From Channa striata (taxonomy: Eukaryota > Chordata > Actinopteri > Anabantiformes > Channidae): 64,000 nucleotides of DNA. The notes beneath the pieces were generated by a model. That model worked only from the letters and a program-made list of their open reading frames with translations, searched no databases and had not been told where the DNA came from. The first letter of the stretch is position 1. Each line of letters begins with the position of its first letter. Shown here piece after piece: positions 47,521 through 57,205 of the stretch. The DNA lies in assembly GCA_033026295.1 (NCBI GenBank), contig CM065184.1:1573001-1637000 (forward strand), in the 5' to 3' direction. The translations under genes and the position numbers were made by a program.

Positions 47521-49129
47521 ACAGATAGGTTGCTAGAAGACAGCACTCAGCACGGAGGCCTAGGTTACAATGGATAAATGTGTGCTAAATTACATGGTGA
47601 TTATGTACACGCCAATAAGAAATCCACAAAACACTTTTTTTACTTTTGCCACGCTGGTGGGCACAAAATAAATGATCCTGATTCTATGCTGATGGCATAT
47701 AGATGTATCAATATTGAATGCTTAGGTAGCTAGTTTTACATGAGATAAGAATGTTGTCTTCTAGACGCGCAATGAAAAAAAATGCAGAAATAAAAAAATA
47801 GATACTAGAATGACTTTTTATTACAAAGACATAAATGTCAAAAAACAAAAGTCCTCATCTATAAATTCTTGCTAGCTAAGCTGCCGAGGTGCGTTGTAAT
47901 CTAGCGCTAACAGATCACAGATAGGCTTCAACTGTAGATGGGTTAGCAAACAGCCCAACAGGCACAAAGAGGTCATAGTGGCCCTGAGCCAACACATCTG
48001 TGAAATAAGTTTATAGTTTGTTTGAAAGTAATATAGGTCTGTTAAAAGATGTAAAATTATCTTCATAGAGATATTTTTTATACATTTACCCTGCAAAAAA
48101 AAAAAGAATTATCAAAATTACCACCATGGCACTAAAGCTACCAAACAGAGAGAAAGAATAAGCTTAATGAGATAAACATGACCAGGAAAAGACACACATT
48201 GTGATGGATAAACAAAATGAGCACAGACAGTGGTAAAATAAAAAAATATATACACAATTACGACCAATGAAAACGAAACAATAAGAGACAAATACTGTCA
48301 ATGACTTTAAAAAAAGGCAAAAACCATTTGATGATAGAAAACACACAACATTGCAATTATAAAGTTTGAAAATTACTAGAGACTTATAAACAATTCTCCA
48401 AACATACAAAAACTAGCAAAAAGAAGTTCCACAAACTGAGTATAAACAATGTCATGGTCTCATTTGTAGTTATTTTTGTGTCCTACACTCTTACATAGGA
48501 GGGGTGGGGGGACTTTAATGTATTATGTATTTATGTAATTATAATTAGTTTTTTCTTGCAATAGACATCTTGACCTCAATGGGATTTCCTGAATAAATTG
48601 TGTTTCATAAAAGACAACTGTAGTCATTCAGCATTTAGAATAGTCGAAGAAAATAAGGGACAACAAGCAGGGAAAGAAAGCCCCTCATTAAGCTAATGCC
48701 ACATTTACACAGAGTAACACAAAGTTACCATCACCTCACTGATCAACTTGCTACACAATATACAAAAATATGAGTAGAAATGTAAAAGATAAATTACATT
48801 AGGTTACTGAAATTCCTGATGTAAAAACAAAGTTCTAACAAAAAGTTAATAAATATGGCATACATATTTTAACTACAGAGTTTCTACACACAATGCTGAT
48901 ATTCATGTTTGTAAATGCAGTAATTTAAACTCTAATCTACAACACGACATTCAAGCACTCACACCGTTTTAGGAGTTGAAAACAAAACAGCATATAGTAT
49001 ACGGTGGGGGGAATCAACTCAATTTTGTCATTTACATACATAACACAGAAGATAGCATGGCTAAAATGATGTGAATATAAACACAAGAAGCACAGAAAAC
49101 GCTCGCACACTTTCAGGCGGTAGCTCTTC

Positions 49130-49330
49130 TAATCCTGCCTCTGTTATCTGCTGTTTTCAGCCAGCAGTGCTGCTGTCAAAACGACTAATGGACTTCAAAA
49201 GAGTGAAGAATGATGACCACCCGCACAAATGGGCCTGCCAGATACAAGATAGGATATTAGAGCAGCATTTCAAACAGGGAGATTATTTATTTCAGTCTGC
49301 TGGTGGAAATATGAACATATGCTGCTGTGT
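49130..49330 (+). repeat. Segment duplicated at 47.4 kb; unrecognised open frame
   Basis: TGCTGTTTTCAGCCAGCAGT, CGACTAATGGACTTCAAAAG, GATGACCACCCGCACAAATG and GCATTTCAAACAGGGAGATT parallel the 47350-47520 segment. The frame 49071-49430 translates the shared part as LMDFKRVKNDDHPH. A pyrimidine-AG acceptor-like sequence precedes it in both copies (ATTTCAG and TTTTCAG). I do not recognise the product. The copy at 47.4 kb has stops shortly after the shared block, which argues against a conserved exon. Confidence 0.65.
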
Positions 49331-49565
49331 TAACTACACAGCTGTCTTGTCTTGTATCGTGAAAAGGGCAAACGAAAAATTGCTGTTACACGACTGTATA
49401 CACAGACGCAGCTGGGGGTGTTCTGGTTAAAGTGCAGAAGGACGCCAGCGTAGCCAGCCTGTCACTTCCCGTGTTGTGGTAGTAGGGAACATGGATGCGC
49501 AGGCAAAGTTTAAGTTTCACGATGACAGTTTGGTCAACGTCATACTTTAGCTTCTCTGTCTACTG

Positions 49566-49850
49566 CAGTGTTTCTCAAATAGTGGGAGCGCTTCCAGGGG
49601 GGGCGCGTGAGTCCGTGTAATTGTAAAGTGTAAAGTGTAGTTGCACCTCCAGTCCAATAGGTCGGCAATGGCGCTCTCATTGTGTGAGCAAGGAGGAACG
49701 AACGCGAGTAAACGAACGCTAGCACCCCCCCACCAGAGATTTCACTGGACTTCCAATTTGCTTTCCATGGTTCTGCTTATGGAAAAACGTTTGTATACAC
49801 TGCAATACATTTTCCTGTATTAAAATATGTTTCTAGCTAAATAAAATTGC
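49566..49850 (+). mobile_element. hAT-like element end
   Basis: CAGTGTTTCTCAAATAGTGG, followed by a GGGGGGGCGCG run, is a typical hAT terminal sequence (CAGTGnTTCTCAA and then the GGGGCGC-rich subterminal part). The rest to about 49850 (TTTGTATACACTGCAATACA; ATTAAAATATGTTTCTAGC) may be the body of a short derivative. The opposite end could not be placed with certainty. Confidence 0.5.
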
Positions 49851-51737
49851 TCTGTATGGTAACAGCTGAAGTTTATTTATGACTTCAAATATGTCATCCT
49901 GAAGAGTTTCAGAGAAATAAGATGACAGATACCGTAACCTCCTTAGGGTGAAAACCATGGATTACGTCAGATGGAGGACTTTTTCATGGTTAAAAGAATA
50001 CTGATATGGTTAATGACTAAATTCTAAATAACATTTACGTATTTAAAAACATTTAAGTAGGGATTTTTAGTTGACTTTAAAGGTCAACCCAGCGGTTTAT
50101 CATCTGGCACTGGTGTGCTGATCCAGTCCAAAGTGTATCGTGTGAACAAAAAACCAACAACACATGAGATTATAATTGTTCAAACATCAAGTTGCTTATT
50201 GAATTAATATCAATCAACAACAGCTGATTTTGTCAGCTCTTTGTGACAGAAGAAACAGAGGGGGGTTACCCGCTTTGTTAGAGTCAGACTTAAGTAAATC
50301 TCTGTATTTTAGCAGCTCAGCAGTACAACTCTGACTCGATAGGTCATTTTGTTGCAAATGTCTGGTGACAGAGTTTGTGTAACTCTTGTGGGGAACAAGC
50401 AGTGTCATTCCAATTTTTGAGCATTGTATCGTGTTTTATATTTGAAATGGATACAACTGCCTTTCTATTACATCTACACATTACAACCCATATTATAGTG
50501 AACACAGTTTTTAATATGCATAATCAAAATCACAGCCTTGTTTCTGAGATGATAACCAATGTACTATTATGTAGTAGCACAGGAATTCAATGCACCAAGA
50601 CAAACATTCCATTTCTCCCCTTAATACTGTGTCAGTGACTGAACCCCAATACACCATGTGACAAACTGTGGCAAAATAATATGACCCAACACACAGTGAT
50701 GAAAAGATTTACATTACATGCTCCAGGAATTGAATTCTTTCTGCTTTCTTACTAAAGATTATATGTTAAGAAGCAAATCACATATACAGTAGCAAACAAA
50801 ACGTTTTCAGCGGTGGCTGATGGCACATTGTCACAATATCGTGATAATGATGTGTGGTGTCTCCCAGGGTTGGGTTTGTTTTGTAGTTTATGACCTCATG
50901 TTTAGAGGGAAAAGCTACCAAATGCAAATGTAACACTAAAAACCAGGGAACACCCCACATCTGTCGTGCAACTGCCACCAAAAATGTGTGTATGTGCCTG
51001 TACGTACTACTCAGTGAAGTCCGAATTACGCTTTTAACCAACAGAGTGAGGACATTCGGGCCGGTCCTCACAACTTAGTATATGTGACTCCAGGAGTTAT
51101 AACCCTGACTGTATATCATTCATAAACATATTTTTCACAGCTGTTATGTTTATTCAACTCAACAACATTGCAAATATCACTGTTTATTTTCTTTTTTTAT
51201 TGTCCTGGTATTTAGAAAATCAATCATGATTTTATATCATCCTGGCTACACTACTTAAATTCACATAAAGCAGAAAATGCTTTAAGGTTCAACAAAATGC
51301 AGCTCTTTAGCTTTTAACAAAGTCAGGATCACGATATTGCTATATCTTCCCTTTGCTATAGCTTCCCTTTGCTGTCAATTTCAGCACTGATTTCAAGAAT
51401 TTAGTAATTACCTTTTAAAGCTTTTCATGGTACATGTAGACGCAAGCTACACTGCTCGTCTGCTGCTCCCTTACAAGCCAGATTCGGCTCCTCAGGCAGG
51501 ACCCTTGTGCCTGTCCTTAGGCCCTAAAGAGACCAGGCTTTTTCCAAACAGGGACCATCAGCTTCAGAGCTGCCTGCTCAAAGATCTGAGACTAGCAGAA
51601 TCTTTGACATCTTCTAGTTCCCACTTTTAAAATTCATCTTTCTTAAAAATAGCATCATATCGGTTTCGTGTTCCCGTTTTATCCAATCTCTGCTTCTGTG
51701 GTCTCAATTCTTTTTACTTTTTGTACGTTTTCATCTA

Positions 51738-52725
51738 CCGTATTTTTCGGACCATAAGCCGCTACTTTTTTCCGGCGTTTTGAACCATGCGGCTTTAACA
51801 GAGATGCGGCTTTTCTATGAATTTTTCTGCAGCCCTCAGATGGGCGCTGTAGATGGAAGTCAGTGCAAACAAAAAAGCGCCAGTTTTTATTCTTAGCGCA
51901 TGCAACCCAAGATGCACAACAGCAAAATACGGTAATATTTTTACATCCTCACCCCCTCATAATGCAAAACACGCGAAGAAATTCCTATGATGCAGCTTTT
52001 AATTTGAAGCCATCGATCTGGCTATCCGTGAAGGAAATCGAGTGTGACAGTGGTTTCAATGCTCAGGAGGAAGATGAATAGCGATTTGTGGTTTCAGTGC
52101 ACGGGAGAATGAAGCGACTTCAATAGTTGCGCAGTTGCGCTTTAACAGCGCGCAGGAAGAAAAAGTGACAGTGGTTTGGTGTTCAGTGGTTTCAGTTCAC
52201 AGGAGGAAGAAAAATAAAGCAACTTGGTTTTAGTGCACAGGAGGAAGATTAATAAAACCATGACTTTTCTGTTTTGCGTGATCAGCACTTTTACTGCCGT
52301 GTTACAGGCACCATTCAGGTTCAGGTGTATGAATAAAGACTTATGGTACAAAATCTTTTGTTGAGCGCAGCAACTCCTGCGTAATTCGTGAAGAATAAGA
52401 GATGTCTTCTCCTTTGGCTATGGAACAAGCTGTTTATTTATAACAAGGACGTTTTTGTCGGCTCTGTACATTCCACATGTGTTATACCAGCCACACATAC
52501 ACGTAAACGCACGCTTTACCGTAATGCCGGTAAAACAGCGCACAGAACATCCTCATGCCTACTGTGAACAATGAGTAGGAGCGCATACAACAGATATTAT
52601 TTCTCAGCCTGGATATTGGCGGCTTATAGTCCGATGCGGTTTATATGTGACCAAATATGTATTTCTTTTAAATTTTAGCGGGTGCGGCTTAAACTTAGGT
52701 GCGCACTATAGTCCAGAATTTACGG
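51738..52725. mobile_element. Pogo-like element with transposase HTH remnant (copy B)
   Basis: 988 bp flanked by TA (51736-51737 and 52726-52727). Ends are CCGTATTTTTCGGACCATAA and, read from the right, CCGTAAATTCTGGACTATAG. At 51960-52045 a coding remnant reads RRNSYDAAFNLK and, after a one-base frame change, AIDLAIREGNRV before a stop. This is the start of the pogo/CENP-B-type helix-turn-helix that I know as SYDAAFKLKAIDLAVQEGNRAA. After it lie four or five imperfect units of about 38-40 bp (GTGGTTTCAGTGCAC..GAGGAAGA). A 240-bp segment at about 52370-52600 is absent from copy A. No DDE domain remains, so it is non-autonomous. Located in intron 3, 266 bp downstream of exon 3's donor. Confidence 0.8.
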
Positions 52726-52991
52726 TATTTGGATTTTCTTCAGCTTTTACTCCAACTGCCTAACTGTGAATATGATGTTGAAGCATGGAAAGCATTTTAA
52801 AACTTTGTTTTGAAAAGGGCTTTAAACAAAGTTGAACAGATATTCTTCCACCAATGAATAAATGCTGTGGACATTTATCATTTATTTAACCCAGCTAATG
52901 GACAAACGTTGTCCATTTACAAGATTTCTCTGACTTTATAAATAGACGATGTCAGATAGAGAAGTACAAAGAGCAGGCAGTAGAAGGATAC

Positions 52992-53077
52992 TGGTCTGTC
53001 TGTGGTCGTCTGAAGTTCTCTGGTAGGTGGGCTTCATATAGTTGCCTAGCACGGGTATTGCCCATGTCCACCATACT
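52992..53077 (-). CDS. smap1: smap1 exon 3: middle of ArfGAP domain
   Basis: 86 bp, phase 0 entry and phase 2 exit. Reads SMVDMGNTRARQLYEAHLPE and continues NFRRPQTD with a split Gln codon. Human SMAP1 has CMQDMGNTKARLLYEANLPENFRRPQTDQ at this place, so similarity is about four residues in five. MGN and the LYEA-LPE-FRRP block belong to the ArfGAP fold's third helix region, which contacts Arf. The first residue is Ser where mammals have Cys; this is not a zinc ligand. The acceptor is TTCTATACTTGCAG and the donor is CCA|GTATCC, which is weaker than the consensus because a C stands before the final A of the exon. It lies 2.55 kb downstream of exon 2. Confidence 0.94.
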
Positions 53078-53246
53078 CTGCAAGTATAGAAGGAAGGAAA
53101 ATTAAGTCAAGCGGTATAAATAGCACATTCGTTCACAAAACACATTTATATAAACTTAATTTAATCCCACTTACTATTTTCTTCTCATATTCTCATATTC
53201 ATATTCAGACACATTGGCCATATGTGTCAAGGATAAATTAAGAAAA

Positions 53247-53257
53247 GGGGGGGGGGG
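53247..53257. repeat. (G)11 run
   Basis: Uninterrupted G run on the plus strand, 170 bp upstream of exon 3 in gene direction; in the transcript it is C-rich. Confidence 0.9.
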
Positions 53258-54429
53258 CTAAACAGGGTGGTGATAGGAGAAGTGGAGGAGTAAAAGCCGG
53301 AATAATCAGCCATCCAGAAATAATTAGTCATTCAAAACAGTGATTAACATTCAGAGCGAGACCTTTTCCTCTCACACTCAGTCGATAGATAGGCACCACC
53401 TCAAAGAAACACACACACACACAAAGTAGATATATTAACAACTGGATGATTAAATAAATCACTGGTATGCTCAGGTAAGTTTCACAGATACACACACATT
53501 ACTCCTCCTGATGTATTGGGTGTAATTCAATTAATGTGACATGCTACTTATCCACAAAACATACACTATAGCTCTCCATGTTCTCTAGGCGTGTGTGTTT
53601 CCCCTGGTTACTGACCATATATACTCAATTGCAGTCTACTGTGTTTTTACCATGGTACATGATGTTGCAGTGCATGTCTGCCTAAACACAATGATATGCT
53701 GCAGATTTCTTGCTCAGATTTCACTTATTGTGTTCGCAGGATAATAGCAGGTCTACAACAAGGCACGTTTTGATAGAAAAAGTTTTTTATGCAGTTTTAG
53801 GTTATTTTTAAACATATAGTTTATTTTCTCTGGTCCAGATCAACAGACCTTGAACGTTGTCTTTTCAGCTAATTGGTTTAGAAAAATCTGGGGCGGGAAA
53901 AAGTAAACATGTGAACACACAGTTCTGTTGCAGTGAATATTTCTAGAAGAACAAAATTGGTTTGCAACCTAAAACTACTCATAAGCATGTAATTATCTGG
54001 GCATTATAGCAAGCAAAAATCCAGCAGAATGCCAAATCCACTTCCTGAAAACATAACACTGCTTGTTATTTAGCAAGACCCGGCTGATTTGAGCTCAAGT
54101 GAGGTTGGATTACCACAAACAAATCACTCCAGACTTTAGTGCTAGGTATTGGGAACCAAGTATAATTTCAATAATTCCCGCATGCTGTCACTAACTATTT
54201 GTAATTTACTGACTTAAACTGATCATGTAGTTGTCATGTTGTCATGTAGAGTCTGTGTTAGTGGCTTTGTGTTCTAGGCCCTTAGTTCTAGGGACTATCC
54301 CTTAGCATGCTACAGGAGTCCTGTGACAAAATGCAAAAAGTCTGTGCGTTGACCAAACACACAGACAGGGCAGCATTCTCAGGAGACAGGAAGTAGGCTG
54401 CTAAAATCGCTGCTGTTTTTCAACTTTGA

Positions 54430-54720
54430 ATTACCGTTTTTTCAACTTTGAATTACAGTTGATTTTTTTTTTTTATAAGAAAGACCTTCTTGTAAAGATG
54501 AAAACATATATCTACAAAGTAATCTAAATTAATCACACACATAAAACTCACAATAAGTGACTGAAGAAAGAATTACAGTATAAAGTAACTTACCTAAATC
54601 ATTGCTGGTGGTTTCTAAAGTCACACAGTTATTCAAATAGAAATCACCTGAATTCAGTGAATGTGTTTAAAGAATTGTACTATAAATACTCTTGTATCTG
54701 GAAGGCCCCGTTATTGGTAA
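54430..54720. mobile_element. Tc1-like element end relic
   Basis: ATCTACAAAGTAATCTAAAT, AATAAGTGACTGAAGAAAG, TTTCTAAAGTCACACAGTTA and CACCTGAATTCAGTGAATG follow the same order as 9385-9690. The last word pair (CCTGAAT-CAGTGAATGT) is nearly identical between the two copies. Classification as Tc1-like is from recalled consensus. Confidence 0.5.
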
Positions 54721-54779
54721 ATAAGTATCCTGGCCAACTACTAGGATAACAATAAATGTTAAAATAATACTTCAATATA

Positions 54780-55195
54780 CACTCACTGGCCACTTTATTA
54801 GGTACACCTGTACATTCTAATACAATCCAATACAGCAGCTCTGCCATTAATTCTGATTTTACAAAGTTGTAAATAATCAATTTTTCAGTTGGAATTGGAG
54901 GGCATTATAAGATGAGGTGCTTCTATTTTTTGGCCACACCATTCATTTTAAACATGGTGGCCAAAAAATTAGGACCATCTCTTCTTATAATGCCCATCCA
55001 GTACAACTCCACTAACCACTTTGACCTCAGTCATAAACACATATTTGAATTATCACCTTTGTGAGAGGTCCAACTTAAAAAATAATTAATTATTTTTACA
55101 AATTAGAACTTTGTAAAATCAGAATTCACGGCAGAGCTGCTGTATTGAATTGTATTAGAATATACAGGTGTACCTAATAAAGTGGCCAGTGAGTG
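54780..55195. mobile_element. 416-bp palindromic MITE (CACTCACTGGCCACTTTATT family)
   Basis: Flanked by TA at 54778-54779 and 55196-55197. Both ends begin CACTCACTGGCCACTTTATT. The inverted repeats extend about 110 bp (AGGTACACCTGTA, CAATACAGCAGCTCTGCC, TTCTGATTTTACAAAGTT). A second nested inverted repeat (GGCATTATAAGA and TTTTTTGGCCA words) fills the centre, so nearly the whole element folds into one long hairpin. It has no coding capacity. A degraded relative is at 7500-7709. I recall this end sequence as very common in fish. Confidence 0.88.
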
Positions 55196-55628
55196 TACCC
55201 TGTGAGAGGAATATATCAAAGGAGGGATGGATACAACATATTCTAGTCACCGAATATCTCTTGAAGTACAGCAGTTTCATCATTTCGAAAAAAAGGAATG
55301 GATAAATATGCCTACAGTGATGTGTCCTCAAAAGCCAAGTGACCGTGTAAGAAGGAGACAAGTGAGGGAGTTAAGACACCTACTCCTTTAAAGTTCATGT
55401 AGGTGAAGGAGTTTCTCTCATTTCAGCTTCAGGGTCGATGTATTTCAGTCACAACATTTATTTGGATATCAATTCTAAATCCCGACCAAAACCTAGTGCC
55501 ATGGTTTAAAATCTCTGAAAACAAAATGTAATATTTTTGTTTTTTTCCTTTTATTGTTGAAGTTCTTACTTCAGTAATGTATTCCACGTGTTAGAGGTGT
55601 GTTCAGGGCCCTCTTTGTGTGTCCGTAC

Positions 55629-55762
55629 CTGGATCTGCTCAGGTGTCCACTGGTCCAAGTTGACGGATTTCACTCTGGAGATGTGGACACCCAGGTTGCG
55701 ATGGATGCCAGCACAGCGGATACACATGAACACACCAAGGTTCCATGAAGCCCATCGGGGAC
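55629..55762 (-). CDS. smap1: smap1 exon 2: ArfGAP zinc finger second half
   Basis: 134 bp. Two bases complete a Gly codon begun in exon 1, then 44 codons to phase 0. Reads PRWASWNLGVFMCIRCAGIH, RNLGVHISRVKSVNLDQWTP and EQIQ. This corresponds to human SMAP1 residues about 40-84. CIRC supplies the third and fourth zinc ligands of the CxxC-x16-CxxC finger; the R of CAGIHR is the invariant catalytic Arg of ArfGAPs that stimulates GTP hydrolysis on Arf. The first CxxC and the initiator Met belong to exon 1, outside the window. The acceptor is CTTATTCACTACAG and the donor is CAG|GTACGG. It is the most conserved exon of the six and the anchor for the gene call. Confidence 0.96.
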
Positions 55763-56454
55763 CTGTAGTGAATAAGCAAGAGGGATTTCTGCTTCAAAGC
55801 TTTGCGGCTTCAAAATAAGATAAAAACCCAGCTGGTATCATTTTATGTGACAGTGTTACAGACAAGTGTAACTCATCCTAATCAGTTGAGACTATATACA
55901 TTCAGTCTTTCTGCTCTCTTTCAAGTAAAGTCTCAATTTTCGGTGTGATGGAACAGCAGGAAGTTGTATATTAAAGCCTAGGCATGAAATGAAAAGCCAA
56001 GCACGCTACCATGTCTGAACTGCTTCACCCCAACACGTCCTTCAAAAATGAGCTTTAAAAATTCAAAGGCAACTCACTTGGGACCACAAATGTGTCAAGT
56101 TGCAGAGTACAGATTTCAAACGCCAACTCTGTTTCTAGGTTCTAGTAAGCTATAAAAATAGACAGAGGAAAACTCAGCATGAGCTGTGGTATCCACCAGT
56201 GCCGCACACATTAAAGGGAAGGTTCCTATGCTTAAAACTCAAGCTCAGACGTCACATTTTGAACAAACTGCTTGACTGACAGGTGATTTCTGGAAAGTGC
56301 AGTAGCATGCAGGAACAGTACACTTACAGACTTTAACTGAAAATCAACAATTTAATGAAAACAAAATTCTTAAGTTAAAAAACTTTAGGATTTACAAACT
56401 TTAACTTTGCGTTACATCCCTGCTCAGGAAGTTATATCCTAAACCCCTTGAAAT

Positions 56455-56710
56455 GGGGCGATTTGGGCACAGTAGGTAGCACGGCCGTCCACCAATCCTG
56501 TTGGTTCAATCCCCAGCTCCTCTGGTCACATGTCTTCGAGCAAGACCCTGAACCCCTACTTAGTTACGCCTGGTGAGCGTTGGCCAGCTCCCCCATCTCC
56601 GGTGTGTGTGTGATTGTGACTACAAATGGGTAAATAAGAATCAGTGTAAAGTGATTTAAGTACCAACAGATAGAAAAGTGCTATTTAAGTGCAGACCATT
56701 TCCCACCTAA
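56455..56710 (+). mobile_element. tRNA-derived SINE-like element
   Basis: The head AGTAGGTAGCACGGCCGTCC and the word GGTTCAATCCCC at 56502-56513 are spaced like the A and B boxes of an RNA polymerase III promoter. The body continues GAGCAAGACCCTGAACCCCT, GTGAGCGTTGGCCAGCTCCC and CAGTGTAAAGTGATTTAAG, ending AAGTGCAGACCATTT. The body and tail match 18745-18895. Decayed; no flanking duplication could be fixed. Confidence 0.65.
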
Positions 56711-57069
56711 TACATCCGACCAGCTGTCACAGAGTGAGAGGCAGGGTACACCAAGGAAACTGAACAAGCACAATGAACATTTTTTCATATAGCTGAAGGA
56801 AAGACATATGGTAACTATGCTAAAGCTAAGCTAGTTGTCTCCAGCTATGTGTGACAATTTACTGTGACCTTAAGACAGGGTCTACAGAATTATTGCCTTA
56901 TTTTATTTACACTTCTGTTGAGCACCAGTGTTTGCTCATGTTTCCATTGGCTGGGGGAACAAATTACCAAAAAATATCCTTTTGATCATTTGCGTAGTCT
57001 GTGTCAGAGCAATAGAACTTTAATCATGCGGTTGACCACCTATAAAAAGCAGAAGAAATATTGCAGAGA

Positions 57070-57205
57070 TGTGTAGCTGATATCTGGCAAGTAGCAAAAT
57101 ATACTATAACAAATTGCAAAACTAAAGTATCAAATAAGTAAAAAGTTACTGCCTCAGAATATCACTTTGTAACTCAAGTTATTACTTTTAATAAGTAATA
57201 AGTAC
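57070..57205. repeat. AAGTA-rich dispersed repeat fragment
   Basis: AGTATCAAATAAGTAAAAAG, then TTACTTTTAATAAGTAATAA, resembles the AAGTAC-type repeat at 20815-20960. Low-information sequence. Confidence 0.3.

Larger units (their letters stand above)
46701..52991 (-). other. smap1 intron 3 (6.3 kb)
   Basis: Contains two related unrecognised segments (47350-47520 and 49130-49330), a hAT-type end (49566-49850), and the longer pogo-like element (51738-52725). At 49080-49430 a 119-codon frame covers the second segment. Stretches 46860-47340, 47530-49060 and 49860-51730 are AT-rich with nothing I recognise. Confidence 0.7.
53078..55628 (-). other. smap1 intron 2 (2.55 kb)
   Basis: Holds an 11-base G run (53247-53257), a short CA run near 53407-53421, Tc1-like end words (54430-54720) and a palindromic MITE (54780-55195). 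The stretch 53430-54420 has no recognisable feature. Confidence 0.7.
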
